DNA of 64,000 nt, from the NCBI GenBank assembly GCA_963813635.1, contig CAWEZO010000011.1:62001-126000 (forward strand), in the 5' to 3' direction. Below, one piece after another: positions 1 to 8,333 of the stretch. Under the pieces are notes generated by a model. It had not been told where the DNA came from and made no database searches. It was given only the letters and a program-made list of their open reading frames with translations. Position 1 is the first letter of the stretch. The number at the start of each line of letters is the position of its first letter. Source of the stretch: JBBRZM01 sp963813635. GTDB lineage: Bacteria; Actinomycetota; Acidimicrobiia; IMCC26256; JBBRZM01. Made by a program: the position numbers and the translations under genes.

Positions 1-245
1 GGCCGGGCCAGCGTCGTGACGTGAGCCGGAAGCCATTCCTCGGGCGGCACGGAGCCGTCGACCTCGAGCCGGTACGTCGTCGCCGGTTCGAGCCCGGTGA
101 TTCGCGCCGAGTGGTACTGCCCTGTGGTCGTGACCTCGTGATCGCCCAGGCTGATGCTGATCGTCGTGTCGGCCTCGGTCGAGCAGGTGACCACGACCTC
201 GTCGAAGCCGACGGTCATCAGCTCCGCGTTGGAGATGTCAGGCAC
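1..245 (-). CDS. Partial N-terminus of a protein with a fibronectin-III / purple-acid-phosphatase-like beta domain
   Basis: Reading the minus strand from a GTG at 245-243 gives an open frame to the window edge: VPDISNAELMTVGFDEVVV, then a stretch with TGLEPATTYRLEVDG. That last motif is the signature of fibronectin-III-like or purple-acid-phosphatase N-terminal beta sandwiches, which usually precede a calcineurin-like metallophosphoesterase domain. The catalytic part would lie beyond the window, so the function is inferred only. The proposed start overlaps the accE stop by 8 bases, which suggests translational coupling. An ATG at 218-216 is an alternative start. Confidence 0.5.
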   Translation of the reverse strand, partial: MPDISNAELMTVGFDEVVVTCSTEADTTISISLGDHEVTTTGQYHSARITGLEPATTYRLEVDGSVPPEEWLPAHVTTLAR

Positions 246-483
246 GAGACCTTCGTCCGACGCGGCCCGAAAGGCGCCATGGACCGCGCATCAGGCCGGT
301 GCGGCGCGCCCGCAGGCGAGAGGCACGTACCCATTCGGAGAGCTCGCCGGAGGCGTTGACGCGGGCAGCGCTTGCGGCGGCCTGACGCTCCGCGAGCACC
401 GCCGCGACGGCGGCCGTGATCGCCGCGACCTCTTCGGGGGTGGCGTCGGGAGACACGATCTGCAGCGGAGGTTGCGCAGCCAT
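238..483 (-). CDS. accE: Acyl-CoA carboxylase epsilon subunit
   Basis: An 81-residue protein begins MAAQPPLQIVSPDATPEEVA and includes a helical AAITAAVAAVLAERQAAASA stretch and a WVRASRLRARR-type C-terminus. This is the usual layout of the small epsilon subunit that stabilises actinobacterial acyl-CoA carboxylases: a beta-strand opening, TPEE, an Ala-rich helix and a Trp/Arg tail. It starts five bases after the stop of the carboxyltransferase gene, in the standard beta-epsilon order. It has no catalytic role itself; it tethers the biotinylated alpha and the beta subunits. No alpha (biotin carboxylase) subunit is encoded in this window. Confidence 0.8.
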   Translation of the reverse strand: MAAQPPLQIVSPDATPEEVAAITAAVAAVLAERQAAASAARVNASGELSEWVRASRLRARRTGLMRGPWRLSGRVGRRSRA

Positions 484-488
484 GATCG

Positions 489-2135
489 TCAGAGCGGCAC
501 GTTGCCATGCTTGCGTTGGGGCAACTTCTCTTTCTTCGTATGCAGCATCGCGAGCGCGTGCGCGAGCACGCGACGGGTGTCGCGCGGGTCGATGACGTCG
601 TCGACGTATCCGCGCTCGGCTGCGCGGTATGGGTTCGCGAATCGCTCGGTGTACTCCTCGATCAGCTCTGCGTGACGAACGTCCGAGTCGGTCGCGGCTT
701 CGAGCTCCCTCCGGAAGATGATGTTGACCGCGCCCTCCGGACCCATGACGGCGATCTCCGCCGACGGCCACGCGAACGCGAGATCGGCGCCAATCGATTT
801 CGAGTTCATCACGACGTACGCCCCGCCGTAGCCCTTGCGCGTGATGATCTGCACCCGGGGCACCGTCGATTCGCAATACGCGTACAGCAGCTTGGCGCCG
901 TGACGAATGATGCCCCCGTACTCCTGGTCGGTGCCGGGAAGGAACCCGGGCACGTCGACAAAGGTCACGAGTGGAATGTTGAACGCGTCGCAGGTGCGCA
1001 CGAAACGCGCCGCCTTTTCCGACGCTTCGATGTCGAGACAGCCCGCGAGCACCTGGGGCTGGTTGCCGACGATGCCGACGGCATGACCGTCGATGCGCGC
1101 CAACCCACACACGATGTTGAGCGCCCAGAAGGGATGCACTTCGAAGAAATCGCCGTCGTCGACGACCTGCGCAATGAGTTGCTTCATGTCGTAGGGCTTG
1201 TTGGGTGCGTCGGGGATCAGATTCACGATGTCGTCGCAACGCCGGTCGGGATCGTCGTCAGGTTCGAAGTGGGGCGGGTCCTCGAGATTGTTGGACGGAA
1301 GAAACGAGAGGAGGTAGCGCACCTGCTCGAGGCAGCTCTCCTCGTCGGGTGCGACGAAAGTGGCCACCCCCGACTTGGATCCGTGCGTCATCGCGCCGCC
1401 GAGCTCCTCTTGGGTGACGTCTTCGCCGGTGACGGCTCGCACGACGTCGGGTCCGGTGATGAACATGTGCGACGTGCCTTTCACCATGAAGACGAAATCG
1501 GTCATCGCCGGCGAGTACACCGCGCCGCCGGCGCACGGGCCCATGATCACGCTGATCTGCGGCACGACGCCCGACGCCTTCACGTTGCGGAGAAAGATGC
1601 CGCCATAGCTCGCGAGCGAGACCACGCCCTCCTGGATGCGCGCGCCTGCGCCGTCGTTGATGCCGATGAACGGCGCGCCGACCGACTCCGCGAGGTCCAT
1701 CACCTTGTGGATCTTCTCGGCGAAGACCTCGCCGAGCGCGCCGCCGAAGACGGTGAAGTCCTGTGAGAAGACGCAGACCTTCCGCCCGTCGATCGTGCCC
1801 CAGCCGGTCACCACGCCATCGGTGAGGGGACGGGTCTTCTCGATGCCGAAACCGTGCGCCCGATGACGCGCCAGCATGTCGAGCTCGACGAACGAGCCGG
1901 GATCGAGCAACTTCTCGAGTCGCTCCCGCGCGGTGAGCTTGCCTCGCGCGTGCTGGCGCTGGACGGCCTTGTCGCTGCCTGCGTGCAACGCCTGCTCGCG
2001 TAGCTCGCCGAGCTGGTCGAGCCGCTCTTCGATGGGATGCGCGACCTGCACGACCGGCGCCGACGCGCCTCCCTCACCCTGAACGTCTGGTTCCTCGACT
2101 GCCACGAAGGAGAAGGGTAGCGGTGCGATCCGCAC
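489..2135 (-). CDS. pccB: Acyl-CoA (propionyl-CoA) carboxylase beta subunit, carboxyltransferase
   Basis: This 548-residue protein carries both halves of the carboxyltransferase fold. Diagnostic stretches are KLTARERLEKLLDPGSFVE near the N-terminus, GINDGAGARIQEGV, IMGPCAGGAVYSPA (oxyanion region of the N half) and GFLPGTDQEYGGIIRHGAKLLYAY (C half). It transfers carboxyl from carboxybiotin to acetyl- or propionyl-CoA; the overall similarity is to propionyl-CoA carboxylase beta (AccD5/PccB type). The family usually starts close to the IEERLDQL helix, so the first 25-30 residues may be overcalled. accE follows directly, and methylmalonyl-CoA epimerase, the next enzyme for the propionyl-CoA carboxylase product, lies 211 bases upstream. 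Substrate preference is inferred. Confidence 0.9.
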   Translation of the reverse strand: MRIAPLPFSFVAVEEPDVQGEGGASAPVVQVAHPIEERLDQLGELREQALHAGSDKAVQRQHARGKLTARERLEKLLDPGSFVELDMLARHRAHGFGIEKTRPLTDGVVTGWGTIDGRKVCVFSQDFTVFGGALGEVFAEKIHKVMDLAESVGAPFIGINDGAGARIQEGVVSLASYGGIFLRNVKASGVVPQISVIMGPCAGGAVYSPAMTDFVFMVKGTSHMFITGPDVVRAVTGEDVTQEELGGAMTHGSKSGVATFVAPDEESCLEQVRYLLSFLPSNNLEDPPHFEPDDDPDRRCDDIVNLIPDAPNKPYDMKQLIAQVVDDGDFFEVHPFWALNIVCGLARIDGHAVGIVGNQPQVLAGCLDIEASEKAARFVRTCDAFNIPLVTFVDVPGFLPGTDQEYGGIIRHGAKLLYAYCESTVPRVQIITRKGYGGAYVVMNSKSIGADLAFAWPSAEIAVMGPEGAVNIIFRRELEAATDSDVRHAELIEEYTERFANPYRAAERGYVDDVIDPRDTRRVLAHALAMLHTKKEKLPQRKHGNVPL

Positions 2136-2193
2136 GCGCCCCGCCGCGCCGGGCCCAGAAGAGGCCTCGCCGCGGTCGCCGCGCGTGAGTGCC

Positions 2194-2209
2194 GGTGGCC
2201 TGGGCCACC
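2194..2209. other. GC hairpin in the pccB-epimerase gap
   Basis: The 211-base gap between the epimerase stop and the pccB start holds a 6-bp stem (GGTGGC/GCCACC) with a CTGG loop. No T-run follows on either strand, so it is a weak terminator or processing-site candidate. Nothing else is recognised in the gap. Confidence 0.25.
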
Positions 2210-2346
2210 GCCACTCTGCGTGTTCCTCGTTTCATCGCCCGAGATCAGTGAGCTCCGGCACCGACTATTTCAGCGGCTGCCTGCGCGATGGCGCCCCATT
2301 CAGCCCAGGGCGCGAGCCGCGGTCGGAGCCGGGCACTCGCGCCCTG

Positions 2347-2751
2347 CTACTCCTCGACGAGCTCGATGAGGGTGCCGAAGGCGGTCTTCGGGTGCACGAA
2401 CGCGACGGTTGTGCCGCGGCTCCCGGGGCGCGGCGCCTCGTCGATCACCTTGTGGCCCTGCGCCTTCACCCGTTCGAGTGCCGCTGCGCAGTCGTCGACC
2501 CGGTAGCCGATGTGGTGCAGCCCCTCGCCCCGCTTCTCGAGGTACTTCGCGACCGGTGAATCGGGCCGAGTCGGGGTGAGGAGCTGCACGTAGGAGTCGG
2601 CGACGCGCAGGAGCGCCTCTTCGACGCCGTCGCTCTCGACCACCTCGCGATGCGCGACTTCGACGCCGAAGGTGTCGCGGTAGTACGCGATCGCCGCTTC
2701 GAGGTCGTTGACGGCGATGGCAACGTGGTCGATCTCGGTGAGCTCGCTCAT
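2347..2751 (-). CDS. mce: Methylmalonyl-CoA epimerase (VOC fold)
   Basis: This 134-residue single-module VOC protein interconverts (2R)- and (2S)-methylmalonyl-CoA; some members also act on ethylmalonyl-CoA. The metal and acid/base ligands of the family are visible at His9 (IDHVAIAV), Gln56 (YVQLL), His80 (LHHIGYRV) and Glu130 (LIELVEE). Length and sequence are typical. Its ATG overlaps the stop of the upstream crotonyl-CoA carboxylase/reductase by four bases (ATGA), so the two are translationally coupled. With pccB downstream this links propionyl-CoA and ethylmalonyl-CoA metabolism. Confidence 0.92.
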   Translation of the reverse strand: MSELTEIDHVAIAVNDLEAAIAYYRDTFGVEVAHREVVESDGVEEALLRVADSYVQLLTPTRPDSPVAKYLEKRGEGLHHIGYRVDDCAAALERVKAQGHKVIDEAPRPGSRGTTVAFVHPKTAFGTLIELVEE

Positions 2752-4091
2752 GCGTGACGCCGGAACAACGTGATCTCCGGGAGCAGCCGCTCACGCATCT
2801 CCGCGTCGGTGACACCGAGGCCCTCTTCGGGCGCGAGGCAAAGGATCCCGAGCTTCCCCTCGTGCTGGTTGTGGTGCACCTGGTACGCGGCTTCGGCGGT
2901 GTCGTCGAGCGAGAACACCTGCGACAGGGTCGGGTGAATCTTGCCTTCCGCGATGAGGCGGTTCGCCTCCCAGGCCTCGCGGTAGTTCGCGAAGTGGCAA
3001 CCCTTGAGGGTCTTCAGGTTCATCCAGAGGTACCGGTTGTCGTACTCGATCACGAAGCCCGACGTCGCCGCGCAGGTGATGATCATCCCGCCGCGCTTCG
3101 CGACGAACACCGATGCGCCCATCGTCTGACGCCCGGGGTGCTCGAACACGATGTCGGGGTCGGTGCCGGCGAGCTCGCGGATCTTCTTGCCGAACCGCCG
3201 CCACTCGCCCGGGTCCTGGGTGGTGTCGTCGCTCCAGAACCGGTAGCCCTCGGCTTTGCGGTCGATCACGTGCTCGACACCCATCTCGTGCAGCAGCGCG
3301 GCACGTTCGGGTGAGGACACCACACCGACCGGCGTGCCGCCGCCGTTGAGCACGTACTGACACGCATAGGCGCCGATGCCGCCGCTCGCACCCCACACCA
3401 GCACGGTCTGACCCTGGGTCATCTGTGACCCGTTGGGGCTCACGATCATGCGGTAGCTCGTGGAGTTGGTGAGCGCGTTGACCGCGGCCTCTTCCCACGT
3501 CAGGTGCGCGGGCTTCGGCATCAGCTGATTCGCCTTCACGACGGCGATCTCTGCGAGCCCGCCGAAGTTGGACTCGAAACCCCAGATGCGTTGGTTGGCC
3601 GCCAGCATCGAGTCGTCGTGTGACGACGGGTCTTGGTCGTCGACGTAGTTGCAGTGCACGGTGACCGCGGCACCGGGCTTCCAGTTGCGCACTGCGGAGC
3701 CGACGCGCAGCACCACGCCCGACGCGTCGCTGCCCATCACGTGGTACGGCAGATCGTGGCGCGCGCCCCAGACGCTCTCCTTGCCGAGGCGCTTGAGGAA
3801 CGCGAACGTCGGGAGCGGCTCGAAGATCGACGTCCACACGGTGTTGAAGTTGATCGAGCTCGCCATCACGGCGACGTACGCCTCGTCGGGTGCGAGCTCG
3901 GGCAGGGGCACGTCGTCGATGTGAGTCGACTTGCGCGGGTCCTTCTCGGGTGATGCAAGCCCGGCGAACATCTCCTGCTCGTCGGCCCGCACCACGGCTC
4001 CCCGGAACGACTGGGGCAGCTCGAGCGCGCCGATCTCGTCGGGGGGTGCACCTTGGACGATCGCGGCACGGATGGCGTCAGTCTGTGTCAT
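2748..4091 (-). CDS. ccr: Crotonyl-CoA carboxylase/reductase
   Basis: This 447-residue medium-chain dehydrogenase/reductase reductively carboxylates crotonyl-CoA to ethylmalonyl-CoA with NADPH. Signature stretches are YHVMGSDASGVVLRVG, the nucleotide loop VWGASGGIGAYACQYVLNGG, VFEHPGRQTMGASVFVA and EYDNRYLWMNLKTLKG. The four residues reported to form the CO2 pocket in the Kitasatospora enzyme (Asn81, Phe170, Glu171, His365) have counterparts at Asn81 (SSINFNTVW), Phe172-Glu173 (WGFESNFGG) and His366 (CHFANYREAWEAN), so it should carboxylate and not merely reduce. Start ATG 4091 (MTQTDAIRAA) is preferred over upstream codons. It heads a ccr-mce unit divergent from a thiolase gene. Confidence 0.95.
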   Translation of the reverse strand: MTQTDAIRAAIVQGAPPDEIGALELPQSFRGAVVRADEQEMFAGLASPEKDPRKSTHIDDVPLPELAPDEAYVAVMASSINFNTVWTSIFEPLPTFAFLKRLGKESVWGARHDLPYHVMGSDASGVVLRVGSAVRNWKPGAAVTVHCNYVDDQDPSSHDDSMLAANQRIWGFESNFGGLAEIAVVKANQLMPKPAHLTWEEAAVNALTNSTSYRMIVSPNGSQMTQGQTVLVWGASGGIGAYACQYVLNGGGTPVGVVSSPERAALLHEMGVEHVIDRKAEGYRFWSDDTTQDPGEWRRFGKKIRELAGTDPDIVFEHPGRQTMGASVFVAKRGGMIITCAATSGFVIEYDNRYLWMNLKTLKGCHFANYREAWEANRLIAEGKIHPTLSQVFSLDDTAEAAYQVHHNQHEGKLGILCLAPEEGLGVTDAEMRERLLPEITLFRRHA

Positions 4092-4233
4092 GCCGTCGAC
4101 GCTACCGGTCGGCTCGTTCAACGAACCAGCCCGGTTGCGGGCGCTCAATCCCGGCGAAGCGGACTCGTTGGCTCGTGCGCTGCTCCATTATCATCGGGCC
4201 AAAGCTACGTTTGCTGCTCGTATTGGAGGCCCC
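4092..4233. promoter_or_regulatory. Divergent ccr / thiolase promoter region
   Basis: These 142 bases separate two divergent genes. An imperfect 17-bp palindrome (14 of 17 positions symmetric) sits at 4111-4127, centred on GTTCAACGAAC, and looks like a repressor site. TTGGCT at 4168 with TATCAT at 4189 (15-base spacer) is a weak promoter candidate for the thiolase. GGAGG at 4225-4229 is a clear ribosome site for the ATG at 4234. The sites are proposed by eye only. Confidence 0.35.
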
Positions 4234-5419
4234 ATGCCCGGCTCCGTGATCTTGTCGTCCGCCCGCACGCCGATCGGCAAGCTCGCCGGCGCGCTGGCCT
4301 CGTTCAGCGCCATGGATCTCGGCGCCTTCGCCATCAAGGCCGCGCTCGAGCGGGCCGGGGTGTCGCCCGAGCAGATCGACTACGTGATCATGGGCCACGT
4401 CATCCAGGCCGGGCAGGGCCAGATCACCGCCCGCCAGGCAGCGGAGCAGGCCGGCATCCCGATGACCGTGCCCGCCCTCACCGTCAACAAGGTGTGTCTC
4501 TCGGGCATCAACTCGATCTACCTCGCGGACCAGATGATCCAGGCGGGTGAGGCCGAGATCGTGGTCGCCGGCGGCATGGAGTCGATGACCAATGCGCCGT
4601 ACCTCCTTCCCGGCGCGCGCAGCGGTTACCGCATGGGCAACGACGAAGTGGTCGACTCGCTGATCCACGACTCGCTGTGGTGCGCCTTCGACGCCATGCA
4701 CATGGGTACCGGCACCCAGCAGTACACGGGCCAGGTCGGCGACATCACCCGCGAAGCGCAGGACGACCTCGCGGCGAAGAGCCACGAGCGCGCCGCGGCC
4801 GGCATCAAGGAAGGGCGCTTCAGCGAGGAGATCACGCCGGTTTCCGTTGCGCAGCGCAAGGGCGATCCACTCATCGTCGACACCGACGAGGGCGTGCGCC
4901 CCGGCACCACCACCGAGTCGCTCGGCAAGCTGCGCCCCGCGTTCTCGAAGGACGGCACGATCACTGCCGGGAACGCGTCGCAGATCTCCGACGGCGGTGC
5001 CGCCGTCATCGTGACGACGCCGCGAGAAGGCCGAGGAGATCGGCACCGCGCCGATCGCCGAGCTCGTGAGCTTCGGCATGGTCGCGGGGCCCGATCCTTC
5101 GTTGCTCACGCAGCCTTCGCGGGCGATCAAGCAGGCACTCGCGAAGAGCGACCTCTCCATCTCCGACATCGACCTCTTCGAGCTCAACGAGGCGTTCGCC
5201 GCGGTGGGGCTCGCGTCGATGAGCGACCTCGGGCTCACCGACGACATCGTCAATGTGAACGGCGGTGCCATCGCGCTCGGTCACCCGGTCGGCATGTCGG
5301 GCACGCGCGTCGTCGCGCACGTGATCAACGAGCTTCGGCGACGCGGCGGCGGACTCGGCGCAGCCGCATTGTGCGGCGGCGGCGGTCAGGGTGACGCCGC
5401 GATCGTGCGCACGCTCTAG
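4234..5419 (+). CDS. Acetyl-CoA C-acetyltransferase (thiolase), frame interrupted near 5024
   Basis: This thiolase of about 394 residues condenses two acetyl-CoA to acetoacetyl-CoA, or does the reverse. The nucleophile Cys88 lies in NKVCLSGINSIYLADQM; the C-terminal motifs NVNGGAIALGHPVGMSGTR (His) and AALCGGGGQGDA (Cys) are present. From MPGSVILSSARTPIGKLAG the frame runs to about 5024. The rest, KAEEIGTAPIAELVSFGMVAGPDPSL onward, is one frame over, as if one base were extra in the CGCCGCGAG context. No domain is missing, so sequence error is likelier than inactivation. Divergent from ccr, it fits as the entry step to crotonyl-CoA. Confidence 0.88.
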
Positions 5420-5437
5420 TCGAAACACGTCCAAGAC

Positions 5438-5457
5438 GACCGCGCGAACGCGCGGTC
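5438..5457. terminator. Hairpin downstream of the thiolase
   Basis: A perfect 8-bp stem (GACCGCGC/GCGCGGTC) with a GAAC loop lies 19 bases after the thiolase stop. No T-run follows. A second short stem, GAAACC/GGTTTC at 5471-5491, precedes the next start codon and could instead act on its translation. Confidence 0.35.
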
Positions 5458-5494
5458 GCGCGGAGCACCAGAAACCGTGGCTTAAGGTTTCTCG

Positions 5495-6532
5495 GTGACC
5501 ATGTACCCCCCACCGCCGACGGCGCCGAACCCGTACGCGCCGCAGCTGCGTCCGCTGGGTATCGGCGAGACACTCGACGCGGCCATCAAGATCTTCATCC
5601 GCAACTTCAAGGCGTTGGTGATCTGCGCCGCGGTCGTCGTCGTCCCGTTGCAGATCCTTGCCGCGTTCGTGCGGCTGTCGGCGCTCACCGACGCCACCAC
5701 CACGACGACAACGAGCGGCGCGACAACAACCACCGTGGACACCGGGGCACTCGGTCTGCAACTCGCAGCGTTGCTCGTGACGACTGCCGTGCTCTTTCTT
5801 GCGCAGTTTCTGGCGACGGCCGTGTGCATGAAGGCCTCGAGCGACGCCTACCTCGGGCAGAAGGCCAGTGCCTCGTCGTCATTGCGGTTCGCGGCGCGGC
5901 GGCTTCCTTCGCTGCTGTTGCTCGGGTTGCTCGTTTGGGTGCCGATCTATATCGGACTCGGACTGTGTCTCGCGCCCGGGCTGTGGCTGCTCGCCTCCTG
6001 GGCGGTTGCGGTGCCCGCGTTGCTGATCGAAGGCGCCCGCGGTACCAAGGCGATCGGACGCTCATGGGCGCTGGTGCAAGGGCGACGCTGGCCCATCCTC
6101 GGCGTGCTGCTGCTCGCGTATCTCCTGTCATCTGTTCTCAGCAGCATCCTCGGCGTGGGGGTGCTGGGAGCCAGCGGCTTCGATACGAACTCGGCCACGT
6201 ACGTCGTGCTGAGCACCATCTCCAGCGTCGTCACGACGTCGCTCACGGTGCCCGTGTACGCCACGATTGTCGCGTTGATCTACTTCGACCTGCGCGTGCG
6301 TCACGAAGGGTTCGACCTCGCCCTGCTTGCGCAACACGTCGGAGTCGCGACTCCCCCCGGCGGGTTTGCCGGGGGGCCCGGGGCGGCTCCGGTCCAGGGG
6401 TGGAATGCGCCACCGCAATGGGGCGCACCCCTCGCGCCGGCACCGTGGAATCCACCGTCCGGCGCGTCGCCGTGGAGCGACACACCACCGGCACCGCCGC
6501 CCGATCCGGGCGACCACCCACCTGCCGGGTGA
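5495..6532 (+). CDS. Polytopic membrane protein with Pro-rich termini
   Basis: A protein of about 345 residues opens with a Pro-rich cytoplasmic stretch (MYPPPPTAPNPYAPQLRPL), then LGIGETLDAAIKIFIRNFKAL, the usual entry to the family annotated as glycerophosphoryl diester phosphodiesterase membrane domain. About six hydrophobic segments follow, with a Thr-rich TTTTTTSGATTTT loop after the first and a Pro/Gly-rich tail. No catalytic motif is visible, so a role in the envelope is inferred only from its being first in a tight run (overlaps of four bases) with DUF4129, DUF4350, MoxR and DUF58 genes. The start may be GTG 5495 or ATG 5501. Confidence 0.75.
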   Translation: MTMYPPPPTAPNPYAPQLRPLGIGETLDAAIKIFIRNFKALVICAAVVVVPLQILAAFVRLSALTDATTTTTTSGATTTTVDTGALGLQLAALLVTTAVLFLAQFLATAVCMKASSDAYLGQKASASSSLRFAARRLPSLLLLGLLVWVPIYIGLGLCLAPGLWLLASWAVAVPALLIEGARGTKAIGRSWALVQGRRWPILGVLLLAYLLSSVLSSILGVGVLGASGFDTNSATYVVLSTISSVVTTSLTVPVYATIVALIYFDLRVRHEGFDLALLAQHVGVATPPGGFAGGPGAAPVQGWNAPPQWGAPLAPAPWNPPSGASPWSDTPPAPPPDPGDHPPAG

Positions 6533-7155
6533 TCGCGCTCGCTGCGGCTCCATCGGCCGCCGTCGACCCCTCGGGCGCGCGGGACCGGGCGCGCCGGATC
6601 CTGAGCAACCACCGATATCAGCCGGCGAAGCTGCCGCGACCGTTCAAGGGTCCGCTGCAGTGGATCGCCGACCGGCTCGACGGTCTCAGCCCAGTGTGGG
6701 ATGCACTCGCGCGGTTCTTTGCGTCGCCACTCGGATGGGTGGTCGCGATCCTGGTCGCGGGAGCCGTTGCGGCGTGGGTCGCGACGAGGATCGCGTCTCG
6801 GCCCGGGGTGGGGCCCGCCGCAACCGGCAATGCTGCCGACGACGCTCTCGCCGGGCTCGATGCCGACGCACTGGAGCGCGCGGCCGCCGATGCCGAGAAG
6901 AGCGGTGATCTCGACCTCGCGCTCCGCCTGCGTTTCCGGGCCGGGCTGTTGCGGCTCGACGCAGCGGGGGTCATCGAGCTCCGCCCGTCGCTCACGAGCG
7001 GGCAGGCTGCTCGCCGCCTTCGTCTCCGCACGTTCGACGAGCTTGCGATGGCGTTCGACGCCGTCACGTACGGGGGCCGCCCCGCGACGAAGCCCGACAC
7101 CGACGCGGCGCGAACCGAGTGGCCGCACGTCGTGGCCGAGGCGTCCGCGAAATGA
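6529..7155 (+). CDS. DUF4129 domain protein
   Basis: This 208-residue protein starts at a GTG that overlaps the preceding stop (GTGA). It has an N-terminal stretch ARRILSNHRYQPAKLPRPF, one transmembrane helix (PLGWVVAILVAGAVAAWVATRI) and a soluble C-terminal domain (LERAAADAEKSGDLDLALRLRFRAGLLRLDAAGVIELRPSLTSGQ in segments) characteristic of DUF4129. Members sit beside MoxR and DUF58 genes in many actinobacteria; the molecular function is unknown. Gene order here, DUF4129-DUF4350-MoxR-DUF58, is the conserved one. Confidence 0.8.
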   Translation: MIALAAAPSAAVDPSGARDRARRILSNHRYQPAKLPRPFKGPLQWIADRLDGLSPVWDALARFFASPLGWVVAILVAGAVAAWVATRIASRPGVGPAATGNAADDALAGLDADALERAAADAEKSGDLDLALRLRFRAGLLRLDAAGVIELRPSLTSGQAARRLRLRTFDELAMAFDAVTYGGRPATKPDTDAARTEWPHVVAEASAK

Positions 7156-8333
7156 GCACGCCGGCAGCTCCTGCGACCGTCGTACCTTCATCGGGTCTCG
7201 CGGCGCGCCTGCGCGGTCTCGGGCCGATCCCACGTGCGGCGATCGTTGCGGTCGTGCTCGCCGTCATCATCGGCGTCGTGCTCAGTCTCGTTGACTCGGC
7301 CACTCGCAGCGCCGACACAACGGGCGCGCCGTCGTCGTCGCTGTCAACCGCGTCCGACGGGCTCGGCGCGTACGCCGATCTGCTCCGCCAGTACAACTTC
7401 GAGGTGGGCGACCTGCGTGGCCCGATCAAGCTCGAGCAACTGAGGCGCAGCGACACGGTCGTGCTGCTCGACGCCGAGCACGAACCGGCGCAAGCGGAGA
7501 TCAGCACGCTGCGCAGGTTCGTCCTCGCCGGCGGACGGCTCATCGCCGGCGGCGGCGAGACGAGCGTCTGGTTGCGGGAGTTGACCGGCGGTGCACCTAA
7601 GTGGTCGCCGAGAGGCACCAAGATTGCGTTTCCGGTCGGTGATCCCAGCGGGTTGGAGGGCATCAAGGTGGTGCAGGCCGCGGGCGAAGGCTCGTGGTCG
7701 GTCTGGAACGACAGCGAGGCCGCACTGCGGAACCGGGGCATTGCCTTGATGAACACGGTGTCGTTCGGCTCGGGACAGATCGTGTACCTGGCTGACGCGT
7801 CGCCACTTCAGAACCGGCTACTCGCGAAAGCCGACAATGCGGCGCTCGGTCTCGACATCACCGGTGGGCCGGAACGATCCGTCCTCTTCGCCGAGGGGGC
7901 ACACGGCTACGGCAACGCGACCGGGCTGTCGGCCGTTCCCGATCGCTGGCGCATTGCGCTCGTCGGCGGCACCCTCGCCGCGCTCCTCACGATGCTCGCG
8001 GCCGGCCGCCGGCTGGGCCCGCCGGAAGACGAGTCACGCGCATTGCCACCGCCGCGCCGCGCGTATGTCGATGCGATGGGCGTGTCGCTCGCGCGCACGG
8101 GTCAGCCGGCAGCCACGCTCGCTCCGTTACAGGACGCGGTACGAGATCGACTTGCCGCACGCGCCGGGCTGGATGCCGGCGCCACTGACGGCGACCTCCG
8201 GGCCGCTGCTGTGCGCTTCGGCTGGCCGGCCGAAGACATCGAGGCGTTGTCCGGTCCGCTTCGTGACGAACGGACGATTCTCGCGGCCGGCCACGCGCTG
8301 GCTCGCACATCCCGTGAAGGGGGAGACCGTTGA
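7152..8333 (+). CDS. DUF4350 domain protein
   Basis: This 393-residue membrane protein begins MSTPAAPATVVPSSGL at an ATG overlapping the previous stop (ATGA). A transmembrane helix (AAIVAVVLAVIIGVVLSLV) is followed by an extracytoplasmic domain with DGLGAYADLLRQYNFEVGDLRG and FVLAGGRLIAGGG, the DUF4350 pattern resembling glutamine-amidotransferase-like folds. A second helix lies near 7950-8010 and a cytoplasmic tail follows. No catalytic residues can be named. It is the third gene of the envelope operon and overlaps the MoxR gene start (TTGA). Confidence 0.8.
   Translation: MSTPAAPATVVPSSGLAARLRGLGPIPRAAIVAVVLAVIIGVVLSLVDSATRSADTTGAPSSSLSTASDGLGAYADLLRQYNFEVGDLRGPIKLEQLRRSDTVVLLDAEHEPAQAEISTLRRFVLAGGRLIAGGGETSVWLRELTGGAPKWSPRGTKIAFPVGDPSGLEGIKVVQAAGEGSWSVWNDSEAALRNRGIALMNTVSFGSGQIVYLADASPLQNRLLAKADNAALGLDITGGPERSVLFAEGAHGYGNATGLSAVPDRWRIALVGGTLAALLTMLAAGRRLGPPEDESRALPPPRRAYVDAMGVSLARTGQPAATLAPLQDAVRDRLAARAGLDAGATDGDLRAAAVRFGWPAEDIEALSGPLRDERTILAAGHALARTSREGGDR

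Noticed and set aside
2194..2209. Intrinsic terminator after mce
   Set aside because: There is only a 6-bp stem without T-run. Listed as a weak hairpin, not called a terminator.
2185..4100. Plus-strand frames over mce and ccr
   Set aside because: Composition and lack of motifs show they are shadows of the minus-strand genes.
3931..4233. Long N-terminal extension of the thiolase starting inside ccr
   Set aside because: It overlaps the ccr coding region. The ATG at 4234 has GGAGG at the right distance and matches the family start.
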